Positions 11,509 through 22,630 of a stretch of 64,000 nucleotides of DNA are shown here, piece by piece. Both the position numbers and the translations under genes were made by a program. Source of the DNA: Helianthus annuus (Eukaryota > Streptophyta > Magnoliopsida > Asterales > Asteraceae); contig NC_035436.2 in the NCBI RefSeq assembly GCF_002127325.2, forward strand, positions 122,112,771 through 122,176,770, written 5' to 3'. The first letter of the stretch is position 1, and each line of letters opens with the position of its first letter. The notes under the pieces are model-generated. The model did not search any database. It had not been told where the DNA came from and saw only the letters and a program-made list of their open reading frames with translations.

Positions 11509-12013
11509 TTGTCTGGTTTTTTAAAGTTGTATTGCTTGTGACGGTTGTTTTCTGGTTTTTTTGTTGTTTGTTTAGTTATTTATATCATCCATTCGGTTGT
11601 TATAGAGATGGAGATAACATGAAGAGAAATAAACGTTCTTTGTATATTAAAGTGCGATTGCGTTCTTGAAAACGATAAAGGTTATTGTGTCGAAAATGGC
11701 ACTCATAGCTGCAAATTTTTTTGCAAGAAATTGTTTTGTATATGTTACAAATATATTGCAAGATCCGTGCTTTAGCTTTCTACGAACTTTTTAAAGGAAT
11801 AACATAAGGTACTGGATGTGGTTCGGTCGCCAAGTTCAGTTTCTAGATGCCAAGTTCAGTTTCTAGATGTGGGTTAGAGACGCAACGTTGGTGCAGCTTC
11901 CCCCATTGATGATTAAGGTGCCAACCTTTTTAGCAACTGTACAACTAGTGTGAAATATGGCCTCTCGTTGTTGGTTGTAGGAATTTGGTGAATTGGGGAC
12001 GCACACCCTCACA
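11509..12013. other. ALMT 3' flank / untranslated region
   Basis: Holds the likely 3' untranslated region (T-rich to ~11680). No other gene is seen and no unambiguous polyadenylation signal was chosen. Confidence 0.5.
11830..11869. repeat. Perfect 20-bp tandem duplication
   Basis: CCAAGTTCAGTTTCTAGATG occurs at 11830-11849 and again at 11850-11869 without mismatch. Confidence 0.95.
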
Positions 12014-12022
12014 TTATGGTTA

Positions 12023-12375
12023 GGGAAAATTACCAAAATGTCACTTGACCAACTCAACTTATCAAAATGTCACCCTTCTGCGTCCATGGACGACTCATCC
12101 GGTATGGGAAGCGTCTGGCAGTAAAAGTTGAAGAGTCCATGAATGAGGTGGTTACATGTGTCTAACAAAGGTGATGCGTCAGTGGACTCTTTCGAAGCGG
12201 TAGTGGACTCATCCACTGACTGATCACCATTGTTGGACACATGTAACCACCTCATTCTTGGACTCTTCATCTTTACTGCCAGACGCTTCTCATACCGAAT
12301 GAGTCCACCCATGGACGCAGGAGGGTGACATTTTGGTAAGTTGGGTTGGTCAAGTGACATTTTGGTAATTTTCCC
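12023..12375. mobile_element. Fold-back MITE, Mutator-like, 9-bp target duplication
   Basis: The element starts GGGAAAATTACCAAAATGTC and ends with its inverted copy. Nearly the whole length forms two ~150-bp inverted arms around a short centre (~12170-12220). For example, GAGGTGGTTACATGTGTC on the left is mirrored by GGACACATGTAACCACCTC on the right. Identical 9-bp direct repeats TTATGGTTA flank it at 12014-12022 and 12376-12384. Long terminal inverted repeats with a 9-bp duplication are characteristic of Mutator-like elements. There is no transposase, so it is non-autonomous. A transcript across it would fold into a long hairpin. Confidence 0.88.
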
Positions 12376-12384
12376 TTATGGTTA

Positions 12385-12594
12385 ATTGGGGATGGAATGG
12401 TAGGAATATCATGTGGCGGTGATGTGGAGGAGAGAGATAAAACGGTGAATTTGATGAATTAGAGATGGACGATTGGATACTTCCTGCCCTACAAAGTGAA
12501 AAAGGTGTTGCCAAGTCATTGACACATAGGCTGGAGAGGTTTATAAAAGAAAAAGAGCATAATGTTATTGATTGTAACTTGGTGAAATTATTAA
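12385..12594. other. Short spacer between two MITEs
   Basis: No coding or RNA signature is seen. Confidence 0.5.
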
Positions 12595-12909
12595 GGAGGT
12601 GTTTGGGATTGCTTATTTAACTCTAAAAGTGCTTTTAGTAAAAAACGCTTATTAACTTATAAATTTTTTTTAAAAGAAGTTTATAAAAAAGTATTTGGAT
12701 TAGCTTTGAGAAAAGTAAAACAAAAAGGACTTTTATCAAAGCTAAACATTTAAAAAGCCAGATTTTATGGCTTTTGAAAAACAACTTTTTACTTCTTTTC
12801 AAAAAGCCAAAACGAAAAATGACTTTTCTTAAAGCCAAACATTTTTTTAACTTATTTGGCTTCTTGAAAAAGCCAATAAGTCATTTCTAAACTCAATCCC
12901 AAACACCCT
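12595..12909. mobile_element. Tourist-like MITE
   Basis: The ends are inverted copies: GGTGTTTGGGATTG at 12598 and its complement CAATCCCAAACACC ending at 12907. TTAA lies immediately outside the extended ends on both sides (12591-12594 and 12910-12913). A GGTGTTTGG terminus with a TTA/TTAA-type target fits PIF/Harbinger-related Tourist MITEs. The interior is AT-rich with repeated AAAAGCCA motifs and carries no gene. Confidence 0.65.
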
Positions 12910-12913
12910 TTAA

Positions 12914-13149
12914 ATTGTGTAATAGTCTCCACCTCACGCTCATTGCTCTCCCCACCCCTCCATGCATCATGCCTTCAAAACGCTCTTGCAGGACGGTGTT
13001 TAACGTCCGTTTGTGCTTATTTGGAAAAAGGACGTTACCTCATTACACATAGCCTTAATAATATTTCATTAAAATGCATAAACGGGGAGAGAGAAAACTT
13101 GTAAAACCACATGAAAGCAAGTTTGGGACACGAACTTGAATCTTCGTGC
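12914..13149. other. Spacer to the copia insertion site
   Basis: No gene recognised. Its last five bases (CGTGC, 13145-13149) are the left target duplication of the copia element. Confidence 0.5.
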
Positions 13150-13596
13150 TGTTGGTTCAGTTCTGTTTAAACATAATGGAAAACATGAAAACATACCTGT
13201 TACAGCAGACAGTGCAGTGGAGAATCCAGTGATAGATGATGCCATCGAGTTCGACATAGATGTCAGTGTAATCTGGTTCCTCCTTAGGGTGCTGACTGAT
13301 GATGGTGATTATGAAAACCAACAAGGGAATCGGTTATGGAGATGGAGGTCGAATTCTGATGATGTTATGCTTATGGGGTATGTCTAATTGTGTAACTGTC
13401 TAACCCCTTAACCTCCACATAAGTCTCCTTATATAAGCACCCAGGAGGAAACCTAATTAGTTAATAAGGGTAATACGGTCCATCAACAATTACCAACTAA
13501 TTATTTAATAGGTTATTATATATTTTGATCTATATTATGTAAATGATTATAATGGCTATAGATTAAATATTAGTACATAATATATTTAATCTTACA
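13150..13596 (-). repeat. 3' LTR of outer copia element
   Basis: Begins TGTTGGTTCAG and ends AATCTTACA. It pairs with 27423-27871. The 83-codon plus-strand frame inside it is not a gene, because it occurs only as LTR sequence. Confidence 0.92.
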
Positions 13597-13610
13597 TTCT
13601 CCCACTTAGC
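13597..13610 (-). other. Polypurine tract of outer copia
   Basis: Minus-strand AAGTGGGAGAA directly abuts the inner end of the 3' LTR, the expected site for plus-strand DNA priming. Confidence 0.8.
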
Positions 13611-13918
13611 CGAGTAATCATTTACTATGAGTATTATATAAGCCTGATCAGGAGTTAACACTCATTTTAGCCTTAAACAAGTACTATAGCAGAGAAATAC
13701 AGTCGTTGAATCATTATGCGACTCAGGACCCCCATTAATCATACTATAGCCTTAATTTAAAACCTAATCGTCATGATCAAAATACGCATAAGCCCTTTTG
13801 TTTGATTTGTAACTTTATTTGTCCATATGCCATTATACCGGTTGAACATATTCTAAGAGACATACAAAATTAAACTGAGGAAATTTCATTAACATAAAAC
13901 ATAAGCTAGTACAATATT
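13611..13918. other. Outer copia 3' untranslated stretch
   Basis: Lies between the end of the RNase H frame and the polypurine tract; non-coding. Confidence 0.6.
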
Positions 13919-15289
13919 CTAAACAAGGTCTTTACTAAATCCCATATTCCGAACATGTTCTTCGTAAACCTTAGGAGGGAGACCTTTAGTCATTGGATCC
14001 GCAAGCATATCTTTAGTACTAATATACTCGATACAAAGATTATTTTCCTCAACTCGTTCACGTACGAACAGATATTTCGTATCGAGATATAAACCAGCTC
14101 CAGTCGAACTGTTACTGTTCGAGAAACTAACGGCAGCTGAGTTATCACAATAAAGCTTCAATGGTCTAGAAATGGAATTAACGATTTTGAGTCCAGTGAT
14201 CAGATTTCTAAGCAACATTCCATGACAGGTTGCGTTATAAACAGCAATGTACTCTGCCATCATTGTGGAAGTTGTGGTCAACTGTTGTTTATGACTCTTC
14301 CAAGAGATAGGGCCGCCTGCTAACATAAAGATATAGCCCGAAGTGGATTTCTTGTCATCTTTGCGTTTGGCAAAGTCAGAATCAGAATAGCCCACCACTT
14401 CTAAATGATCACTTCTTCTATAAGTCAGTTTGTAGCCTTTCGTCCCTTGCAGATATCGAAGTACCTTCTTAGCTGCTTTCCAGTGATCTAGGCCAGGATT
14501 AGTCTGATAACGGCCTAGCATTCCAACAATATAAGCGATATCTGGGCGAGTACAGACTTGAGCATACATCAAGCTCCCGACTACTGACACGTAAGGTATC
14601 TGGCTCATTTGCTCCTTCTCAACCTCTGTTGTCGGACACTGGAATGAACCGAAAATATCTCCTTTAACTACTGGAGCGACTGAGGGTTTGCACTGTTGCA
14701 TGTTGTAACGTGTAAGGACACGATCTATGTATGCTCTTTGGGACAATCCTAAGATCCCTTTGTGTCTATCTCGGTGAATTTCGATGCCAATGATGTAAGA
14801 AGCATCTCCGAGATCCTTCATGTCGAAGTTATGCGAGAGTAACCGCTTCGACTCATGCAACATGTCTAAACTATTACCTGCCAATAGAATATCATCTACA
14901 TAAAGGACAAGTATAGTAAAGTTGCTCCCACTCATCTTGAGGTAGGTGCATTGATCCACTTGATTCTTCATAAAATCTTGCTTCTTCATGACTTCATCAA
15001 ACTTGAGGTACCACTGACGTGATGCTTGTTTTAACCCGTAAATGGATTTCTTCAACTTACAGACTAGATGCTCCTGACCTTCAGGTTTAAAGCCTTCAGG
15101 TTGTTTCATGTAAACATCTTCGTCTAAGTCTCCGTTAAGGAAAGCGGTTTTAACGTCCATCTGATGTAACTCTAAATCAAAATGAGCTACTAGGGCCATG
15201 ACGATCCTTAATGAATCTTTACGAGAGACAGGTGAAAACGTCTCTTGATAATCAATTCCCTCTTTCTGAGTATAGCCCTTTGCAACCAA
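13919..15289 (-). pseudogene. Outer copia reverse transcriptase and RNase H
   Basis: A 456-codon frame with no true ATG; it enters by frameshift from the segment to its right near 15295. It starts at VAKGYTQKEGIDYQETFSPVS, the reverse-transcriptase N-terminal motif of copia. It continues through MDVKTAFLNGDLDEDVYM, the catalytic LYVDDILLAG and YLQGTKGYKLTY, then the RNase H segment with SDFAKRKDDKKSTSGYIF and LYCDNSAAVS. In TSTMMAEYIA a Met stands where an acidic residue is usual (TMEAEY). The core is otherwise well preserved. The frame ends at 13919, about 310 bp before the polypurine tract. Confidence 0.88.
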
Positions 15290-16061
15290 TCTCGCTTGTA
15301 GCGTTCAACATTCCCATTCGGATCCAGTTTTGTTTTGAACACCCATTTACATCCTACGGGTTTGACACCGTTGGGTAATTCTACCAAATCCCAAACGTCA
15401 TTTTTCTTCATGGATTCAAGCTCATCAATCATTGCTTTATTCCATTCTGAAGACTGATCACTGCTAATGGCTTCATTGTAAGAGATAGGATCATTGAGCT
15501 TTCCGGGATCTATTTCAGTCAGGTAGGTAACATAATCATCCCAATTAGTAGGCCTTCTTTGCCTGGATGACCTCCTGAGTGAATTATCAGGTGCAGCGTT
15601 GTCTTGGTTATGAGCATTTGATGTGCCTTCGTTATGAGGTATAATAGGTTCTGATTGTGGAGGTGAATTTGGAGTTGGTGCAGTAGCTTCAGGTACAGTA
15701 GTTGCATTCGGTACAAGAGGAGTAATCAGAGTAATGGCAAGCGACGAATCTCTCCCCCCCGCGTCTTGTACTTCTTGCAATTCTTCGTAAGGGTTGGTAC
15801 TGCTCCCACTGACCTTGAAATCCTCCAGGAACGCGGCACGCTTGGTTTCAACAATAGGGTGACATGGGAAGGACAATAGAAACGATAACCCTTAGAATTA
15901 TCAGGATACCCGATAAAGAAACAGGTAACTATTTTAGGGTCAAGTTTCCTTAGGAAAGGATTGTAAAGTTTTGCTTCAGCAATGCAGCCCCATACTTTCA
16001 TATATTTAAGACTCGGTTTCCTTCCTGTCCAAAGTTCATAAGGAGTTTTAGGGACATACAT
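15208..16061 (-). pseudogene. Outer copia integrase C-terminus to reverse-transcriptase junction, frameshifted
   Basis: Two overlapping minus-strand frames. 15726-16061 carries TPYELWTGRKPSLKYMKVWGC and FFIGYPDNSKGYRFYCPS, the integrase C-terminal region of copia. Coding then switches near 15850-15876 to the frame 15208-15876, with a Ser/Pro/Asn-rich linker, RRSSRQRRPTNW and DELESMKKNDVWDLVELP, the lead-in to reverse transcriptase. A further shift near 15295 restores the downstream frame. At least two frameshifts show this copy cannot make full pol. Confidence 0.82.
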
Positions 16062-16109
16062 AGAAGGAACTCTATTGAGTATATGAACAGCTGCTTTTAA
16101 CGCTTCAGT

Positions 16110-18014
16110 CTAGAGGAATAATGGTAAATTAGTGTTGGCTAACATACTGCGCACCATGTTCATAAGGGTACGCTTTCTTCTTTCAGCGACACCGTTCTGC
16201 TGAGGTGTACTAGGCATGGTGTATTGGTTCACAATCCCCTGGCCCTTACAAAACTCATAAAATGGACCAGGAGCTTGACCCACATCAGTATGTCTTCCAT
16301 AATATTCACCGCCTCTATCTGATCTCACAACTTTAATCTGATGATCTAATTGCTTTTCAACTTCAGCCTTATAATCTTTAAAAGTTGTAAGAGATTCAGA
16401 TTTCTCCTTGATAAGATACAAGTACATGTAACGAGAATAATCATCAATGAAAGTGATAAATGAAGTATGTCCTGTTATGCCAGCGATTTGGTAAGGACCA
16501 CTAATGTCAGTGTGAATGAGTTCTAATAAATTAGAGCTCCTAGTGGCACCTTTCTTATTCGCTAATGTCATTTTGCCTTTAAGACATTTGACACATGTTC
16601 CAAAATCAGAGAAATCAAGAGGAGGTAAGACTTCATCCTTTACAAGACGATTTAATCGTTCTCTTGAGATGTGGCCTAAACGTTGATGCCACAACATGGA
16701 TGAAGTTTCTAAGTCTCGTTTCTCTTTCATCTTTGTGAGTGATTCATTAATGTTATATGACAACAAAGATTTGGAAAAGCCATCATCTAGTTCTAATCTA
16801 TAGAGACCACCATCCAGAACACCGGTACCATAAAGAACAGAATCATAGAGGATAGAGAGTTTGCGATGACCATGGGAAACAATAAAACCGTCCATGTCTA
16901 ACTTTGGTCCTGATACAAGGTTCCGAGTTACCTCAGGAACATATAAGGTATCATAAAGTTTAATGCATAAACCAGTTTTCATAACTAATTGTAATGTTCC
17001 AATGGCCTTCACTTCTAATTCTCGATCATCCCCAACCTTAAGCGTTCTTTGGTTTCTTTCCAGCTTCCGGATTGAAAGGAATCCCTGAGTTGAATTGGTA
17101 ACATGAACCATAGAACCAGAATCAAACCACCAAGAATTAGCAGGAACACTTAAATTATAGGACTCAAGTATCATAAAATAATCGTTACCTTTCTTAGCCA
17201 GCCACTCCTTAAAGTCAGGGCATTCCTTCTGCAAGTGCCCTGTCTTTTTACAGAACTTGCAGCGGATACTGCCTAAGGAGTTCTTAGAGCTGGAAGGTGC
17301 ACTTGTATTAGGATTAGGCCTTTGGACTTTTGAAGCATCCTTCCTCTGATGATTGTTCTTCCTCTTCTTAGAGTTGGAGGTAGTGAAGTTAGCAACATCG
17401 GTAGTGCGATCCATCCTCATACGCTCTTCCTCCTGTACGCACATGGCGACCAGCTCACTCATAGTCCATTTATCCTTCTGAGTGTTGTAATTGATCTTGA
17501 ATGCTTCAAAGGACGAAGGAAGCGAAGTAATGATGAAATGAATGAGAAAACCATCACTGATTTCCATTTCCAGCCCCTTCAGCTTATTGGCCATGTCATT
17601 CATCATCATGATGTGCTCGCGAATGCCGCTCCTCCCATCATACTTAGTCGTCACCAGCTTGAGAATAAGAGTACTAGCGTGTGCTTTAGACGTCCCCTTG
17701 AACTGCGCCTCCACATGTTCCAAGTAGGTTTTAGCATCTTCAGAATCAGGAATAGCTCCCCTGATTGCATTGCTTATGGACTGCTTCATAAACATGAGAG
17801 ACATGCGGTTACACCTAGTCCACTTTTCATGAGTTAACTGCTCAACATCAGTACTTTGAGTGGTAAAGTCCGCTGGCTTATTCTCTCTTAGAGCATAATC
17901 AAAATCCAGCAATCCAAGTGTAAGCATGAGAGCATCCTTCCATGCAGCAAAGTTATCACCGGTCAAAGGTGGAATCCCGCAATTGGGCGCTGATAGTGGA
18001 AATAAGATGAGCAA
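16110..18014 (-). pseudogene. Outer copia gag, protease and integrase core
   Basis: 634 open codons. The first codon is TTG, so the natural gag start is lost or upstream. Residues 15-200 are a copia gag (LTGDNFAAWKDAL, then LKLVTTKYDGRSGIREHI). A CCHC zinc knuckle CKFCKKTGHLQKEC is near 252-265, the protease active site WWFDSGS near 296-301, the pre-integrase motif LWHQRLGHISRERL near 440, and the integrase core has FIDDYSRY, RSDRGGEYYG and TPQQNGVAERRKRT. It ends at a stop at 16110 just before the integrase C-terminal region, so this stop plus downstream frameshifts kill the polyprotein. All catalytic motifs up to here are intact. Confidence 0.88.
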
Positions 18015-18522
18015 GTTATGACACTAAGGAAGGAGTCCTAATGTGATCTAAGGGCACGTTAAACTAAGGCAGGCATAAATAATGACCATTTTACATTATG
18101 AAGCTGTGATATTGTCGATTACTAACATCAAAATAATAGACTTAGTTAAAAATTCTACTTAAACGAAGACAAATCAGCTTTGGCCAGAAATTGAGACAAC
18201 CACTTTAGTTATGCACTTGTTAAGTATGCCATCTATGAAGGAATTAAATCAGCTTTGGCCAGATATTAAGACATTCATGTTTATGATGCACACTCAACAT
18301 AGCTTTCGTAATACTTGAATGATAAGTAGATGTATCAAATCAGCTTTGGCCAGAAATGATACATCAGAAGCTCATTCAAGTTAAGCCATTTTGGTTTTGT
18401 AAAACATTATCTGATTCCGCGGTGAGTTCGCTGGGGGGTGCAGGGGGACAGCGTGCCCCCGCACGGGGTTTGGGGCGGAGCCCCGAGCTAAATCTTAGTT
18501 CACATTAAACAGCCTAAAATAA
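18015..18522 (-). other. Outer copia leader, part next to gag
   Basis: Non-coding 5' leader (minus sense) between the gag frame and the nested element. It has three loose copies of an AAATCAGCTTTGGCCAGA motif (near 18170, 18245 and 18337). Confidence 0.6.
18420..18492. other. G-rich island in copia leader
   Basis: An isolated GC-rich block in AT-rich leader sequence: CTGGGGGGTGCAGGGGGAC, then GCGTGCCCCCGCACGGGG and TTTGGGGCGGAGCCCC. It contains inverted GC arms (GGGGC/GCCCC) and several runs of four or more G on the plus strand, i.e. C runs in the element's own RNA sense. Confidence 0.7.
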
Positions 18523-18673
18523 TGAGGTTTCGAGTCAGGTCTCGAGTCAGGTCTCGACTGAGTTATGAGATCTCGAGTCAGTTATGAGGTCTCGAGTCGC
18601 AACCTTGTTGTCTCGAGTCGCAACCTTGTTGTCTCGAGTCGGAACCATGGTCTCGACTACTATATCTTATGAG
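18523..18673 (-). repeat. TCTCGAGTC-rich repeat tract, left part
   Basis: Degenerate repeats of TCTCGAGTC with AACCTTGT or GTTATGAG spacers. The tract is interrupted by the nested copia element and continues at 26657-26886. Confidence 0.85.
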
Positions 18674-18678
18674 ATCTC

Positions 18679-19292
18679 TGTTGGAATTTTCGTGTAACTT
18701 TTAGAAAATAATTTTTAGTCAATTTGTCAAACAAACTGAACGCAGCGGAAAACATGTACACGAGGTTCGGTTCTAAACCGTTTCCACCAGTGGTCTCATT
18801 ACAATCAAAATAAGTTAAAATAAAATAAAGAATCGTGACATCCAAGAAAGACACCTTGGTTCAACGAACGATCTCGCTAGATGATCGTTGACCACGAAAT
18901 CAGATTTATTTGTTTGAAACGATTTCAAACAAAACCTTTAAACTAGAGAAATAAAGTTCAAAAACTTTACTTACCTTTTTGCGTAATAAAAAACAAACAA
19001 GAAGCTTTATGTATGGAAATTGGATTGCCTTTTATTTTCCTTCTTGAGCCGTCGTAAGCAACAAAAAATATCAGCAGCCCCTTTTTGTTTTATGTGGAGA
19101 TTAATATATGGAGATGAATTGCAACTCCCTTTGCATATCTCATGAAAGTGATAATCATAGTTAAAATTAAAGGATCTACCTATATCTTTTATTTTAAAAC
19201 CAAAGATAAAGGAATTGTGATCTAATCATAACTCCTCTATAATTATCTCATAATTAAAACAATTATCTCTCTTTTTAATTATCTAAATAATT

Positions 19293-19337
<45 letters not shown>

Positions 19338-19564
19338 TTATTATCTGATATTAATTATAATTAACAAATTAATTATAATATTAATCCGGCTCTCCATAAC
19401 TATTCTAAATAATTACATGTTTCTTTCATTACGCTTATTATTTCGTGATCTGGTGATTAACGATTAAATACCGTTACATGTTCGTTGCCCAAAGTGTAAC
19501 TCTTTGGGTCGTACCTTGACGACAACATTGAATTATAATCGACAATTGAACATTATATCCAACA
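18679..19564 (-). repeat. 3' LTR of nested copia
   Basis: Pairs with 25780-26656. Contains an (AT)n microsatellite at about 19296-19334. Confidence 0.93.
19296..19334. repeat. (AT)n microsatellite in LTR
   Basis: About 19 AT units. The matching tract in the other LTR (about 26396-26427) is shorter, accounting for most of the LTR length difference. Confidence 0.9.
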
Positions 19565-19577
19565 ATCTCCCACTTGG
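19565..19577 (-). other. Polypurine tract of nested copia
   Basis: Minus-strand CCAAGTGGGAGAT directly adjoins the 3' LTR. Confidence 0.8.
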
Positions 19578-20428
19578 TCGATTGGCCGATTAAGTTTCAA
19601 TGTAGACAATAGTGGGTGCCTAGCTGCATCATATTGCCCCCGACAAGGTATGACAAATTTATGTCAACTAATTCTTTGCACTAATCAAACCTTTGGTTAT
19701 GCAAATACTATAGCCCAGGTTATCGACTCATTTATCCCTCTGTATTGAACACTTGTTGAACATGAGACATGGATCCAATTCTTTCTCATATATTATTCAA
19801 CCATTTCTAATTCCGTTCCTGATTTGAAGTGGTTTATCCAACTACTACTAGTTCGAGCGTGGCCACGCGTTTAACACCAGTTCAAACCAACGAAAGGCGC
19901 CAGAGTGTTCTTCTTCTAAGTATAGAAGTATAGATCCCTTTGGCTACAAACAACTCCCACTAAACTTCAGATCATTCCCAAAACTATCCTTATTAGTGCC
20001 AGTTACGTACAACGTTAGATAGAATCAAAGAGCAACCATTCATTTAAGTTAGTACTAGTATGTACCGCAGGTCTAAGGATACAATGATCGTACCTATTCA
20101 AAACGTCTTATGACTAAGATCCATGAAGATCATTTTGAAACGAGTTACGCCCAATATGATTCAACTAATCATATCAGTGAATATGGTTCTCAACACTTTG
20201 GGTATCCATTATATGGATCAACCATCTAATTCACAATAGTCTTTTACCAGATTAGTTCTCACAAATCTGATAGACCACGGACATTTTAGAATACAATATT
20301 CATAGATACTTAACGTACTAATATTTGAACATAGATATAATAGTTTAAAAGACATTCAACCATTAAATTCAAATAAACATAAAATACTGTTTACAGTTCA
20401 ATATGCACCAAATTACTAAATTACTAAA
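19578..20428. other. Nested copia 3' untranslated stretch
   Basis: Non-coding region between RNase H and the polypurine tract; no domain in any frame. Confidence 0.6.
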
Positions 20429-21382
20429 TCAAACCCACTGTCTAGCATATCTAAGACCTATACTATCAGCATGCTTCTCGTGTCTCACTTGAGGTATAGG
20501 CTTAGTAAACGGGCCCGCTAGATTCTGATCAATATCAATTTTCTCTACTACGATGTCTCCTCTTTCCAAAACTTCCCGTATGTAATGGAATTTTCTGAGA
20601 ATATGCTTCGTGCTGTGATGCGACCTTGGTTCCTTTTCCTGAGCAATTGCACCTGTATTGTCGCAAAATATCTCGATAGGCTTCTGTATGCTTGGTATAA
20701 CTTCGAGAGCAGCAATGAACTTTTTCATCCAAACAACCTCCTTACCAGCTTCTGAAGCCGCTATATATTCTGATTCAGTGGTCGACTGGGCCACCACGCT
20801 TTGCTTAGAACTCTTCCAAGTTATAGCACCACCATTAAAGTAAAAACATAGCCTGTCTGAGATCGTGAATCATCACGATCCGTTTAGAAGCTTGCGTCAG
20901 TGTAACACTTTATTTTCATCTCTTCTTCCAAACCGCCAAATATCAGAAACATTTCCTTAGTTCTTTTTTAAGTACTTTAGGATATTTTTCACAGCAATCC
21001 ATTGACTTTTACCAGGATTCTGTTGATATCTGCTAGTCAAGCTCAGAGCAAACGATACGTCCGGTCTAGTACATAATATGGCATACATGATAGAACCGAT
21101 AGCAGAGGCATATGGAACCTTTTTCATATCCTCTTTATCTTTGTCCAATTTGGGACACTGATGACTATTCAGTATGGTTCCACTTGCCATTGGCAAGAGA
21201 CCCTTCTTGGAATCTTGCATCGAAAAACGTCGAATGACCTTATCAATATATGTACTTTGACTAAGTCCAAGTAGCCGCTTAGATCTATCTCTATAAATCT
21301 TTATTCCTAGAATATAAGCAGCTTCTCCAAGATCCTTCATTGAGAAACATTTATCAAGCCAGGATTTAACGTCCTGCAACAT
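20429..21382 (-). pseudogene. Nested copia reverse-transcriptase C-terminus and RNase H
   Basis: Two minus-strand frames. 20957-21382 has DLGEAAYILGIKIYRDRSK, MYAILCTRPDVSFAL and LKYLKKN, the connection region after reverse transcriptase. 20429-20797 has VAQSTTESEYIAASEAGKEVVWM and IFCDNTGAIA, RNase H with its catalytic Glu and Asp. A frame break of ~160 bp lies between them. The catalytic YVDDI box falls just upstream (about 21400-21430) in disrupted sequence. Confidence 0.82.
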
Positions 21383-21762
21383 CGGGATATTGTTTCCAAT
21401 GAGAAGTATGTCATCTACATACAGGATTAGAAAAGTAATAAAACTCCCACTTGCCTTCTTGTAAACACACGCCTCATCTTCGTTTTTAATGAAACCAAAC
21501 TGTTTGATTTTCAGATCAAACGAAGATTCCAGCTTCGAGATGCTTGTTTCAATCCATAAATGGATTTATTCAACTTGCAAACTTTCTTTGGATTCTTAGG
21601 ATCTACAAAACCTTCAGGCTGCTCCATTTAGACATCTTTTGTAAGGTGTCCATTTAGAAACGCGGTTTTGACATCCATTTGTCATATCTCATATTCATAA
21701 TACGCGGCTATGGCAAGTAGAATCCTAATAGACTTAGGCATGGCTACTAGCGAGAAGGTTTC

Positions 21763-22557
21763 CTAATAATCAACTCCTTGAGTCTGAGTAAAACCTTTAG
21801 CAACCAACCGAGCCTTATAGGTTTGCACATTTCCATCCATGTCTGTTTTCAACTTGAAAACCCATTTACTTCCTACAGTCTGACATTCGGGAGGAAGTTC
21901 AACCAAATCCCAGACTTGGTTGTCATACATGGATTGCATCTCGATGCCCATGGCTTCGAGCCATTTTTCAGATTCGTTACCTGAAATCACAGCTTTGTAG
22001 GTTGAGGGCTCTTCTTGATCAATTATCAAGACGTACCTATCAGGTGAATACCGATTAGGTTCATGACGATCCCTCGTACTTCTGCGGACGCCTAGTGTTA
22101 CATCAGATTCCTGAATCCTATCAGGTTCAGGTCCAACAACATTTTGTTGAGAGGCAAATTCGACTATTGGTTGATTAATTTGTGGTTCTCGAATTTCCTC
22201 AAGATCCAAAAGATTATCTCTAATTCCTTGCGCCATAAGCTCATCCTCTAGGAATGTTCCTCGACGCTTAGTGAAAACTCTATTTTCAGCAGGATTACAG
22301 AAATAATAACCAACCGGATATGCATATCCAATGAAAACAACTTTTTCACCGCGAGGATCAAGTTTGTCCAAAGACTCACTGGTAATATAAGTGTTACATC
22401 CCCATATGCGAAGGTAAGAGACTTTAGGTTGTTTACCATGCCACATCTCATATAGTGTCTTTTCTACCTTTTTAGTAGGAGCAATATTCACAAGACGTGT
22501 AGCAGTTTCAAGAGCATAACTCCAAAAGGAGTGTGGTAAGTTTGTACGACACATCAT
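21763..22557 (-). pseudogene. Nested copia integrase C-terminus and reverse-transcriptase start
   Basis: 264-codon frame: PHSFWSYALETATRLVN and WHGKQPKVSYLRIWGC (integrase C-terminal), VFIGYAYPVGYYFCNP, an acidic linker, RRSTRDRHEPNRY, then QVWDLVELPPECQTVGSKWVFK and ARLVAKGFTQTQGVDY, the start of reverse transcriptase. It ends at a stop immediately after that motif. About 380 bp of reverse-transcriptase core downstream is in other frames. Confidence 0.82.
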
Positions 22558-22630
22558 GATCGAACCATATCTAATAAGGTTCGATTTCTCCTCTCAGACA
22601 CACCATTAAGTTGTGGTGTTCCAGGTGGAG

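Noticed and set aside
19296..19334. AT tract as a regulatory or replication feature
   Set aside because: Simple microsatellite present in both LTRs with different length.
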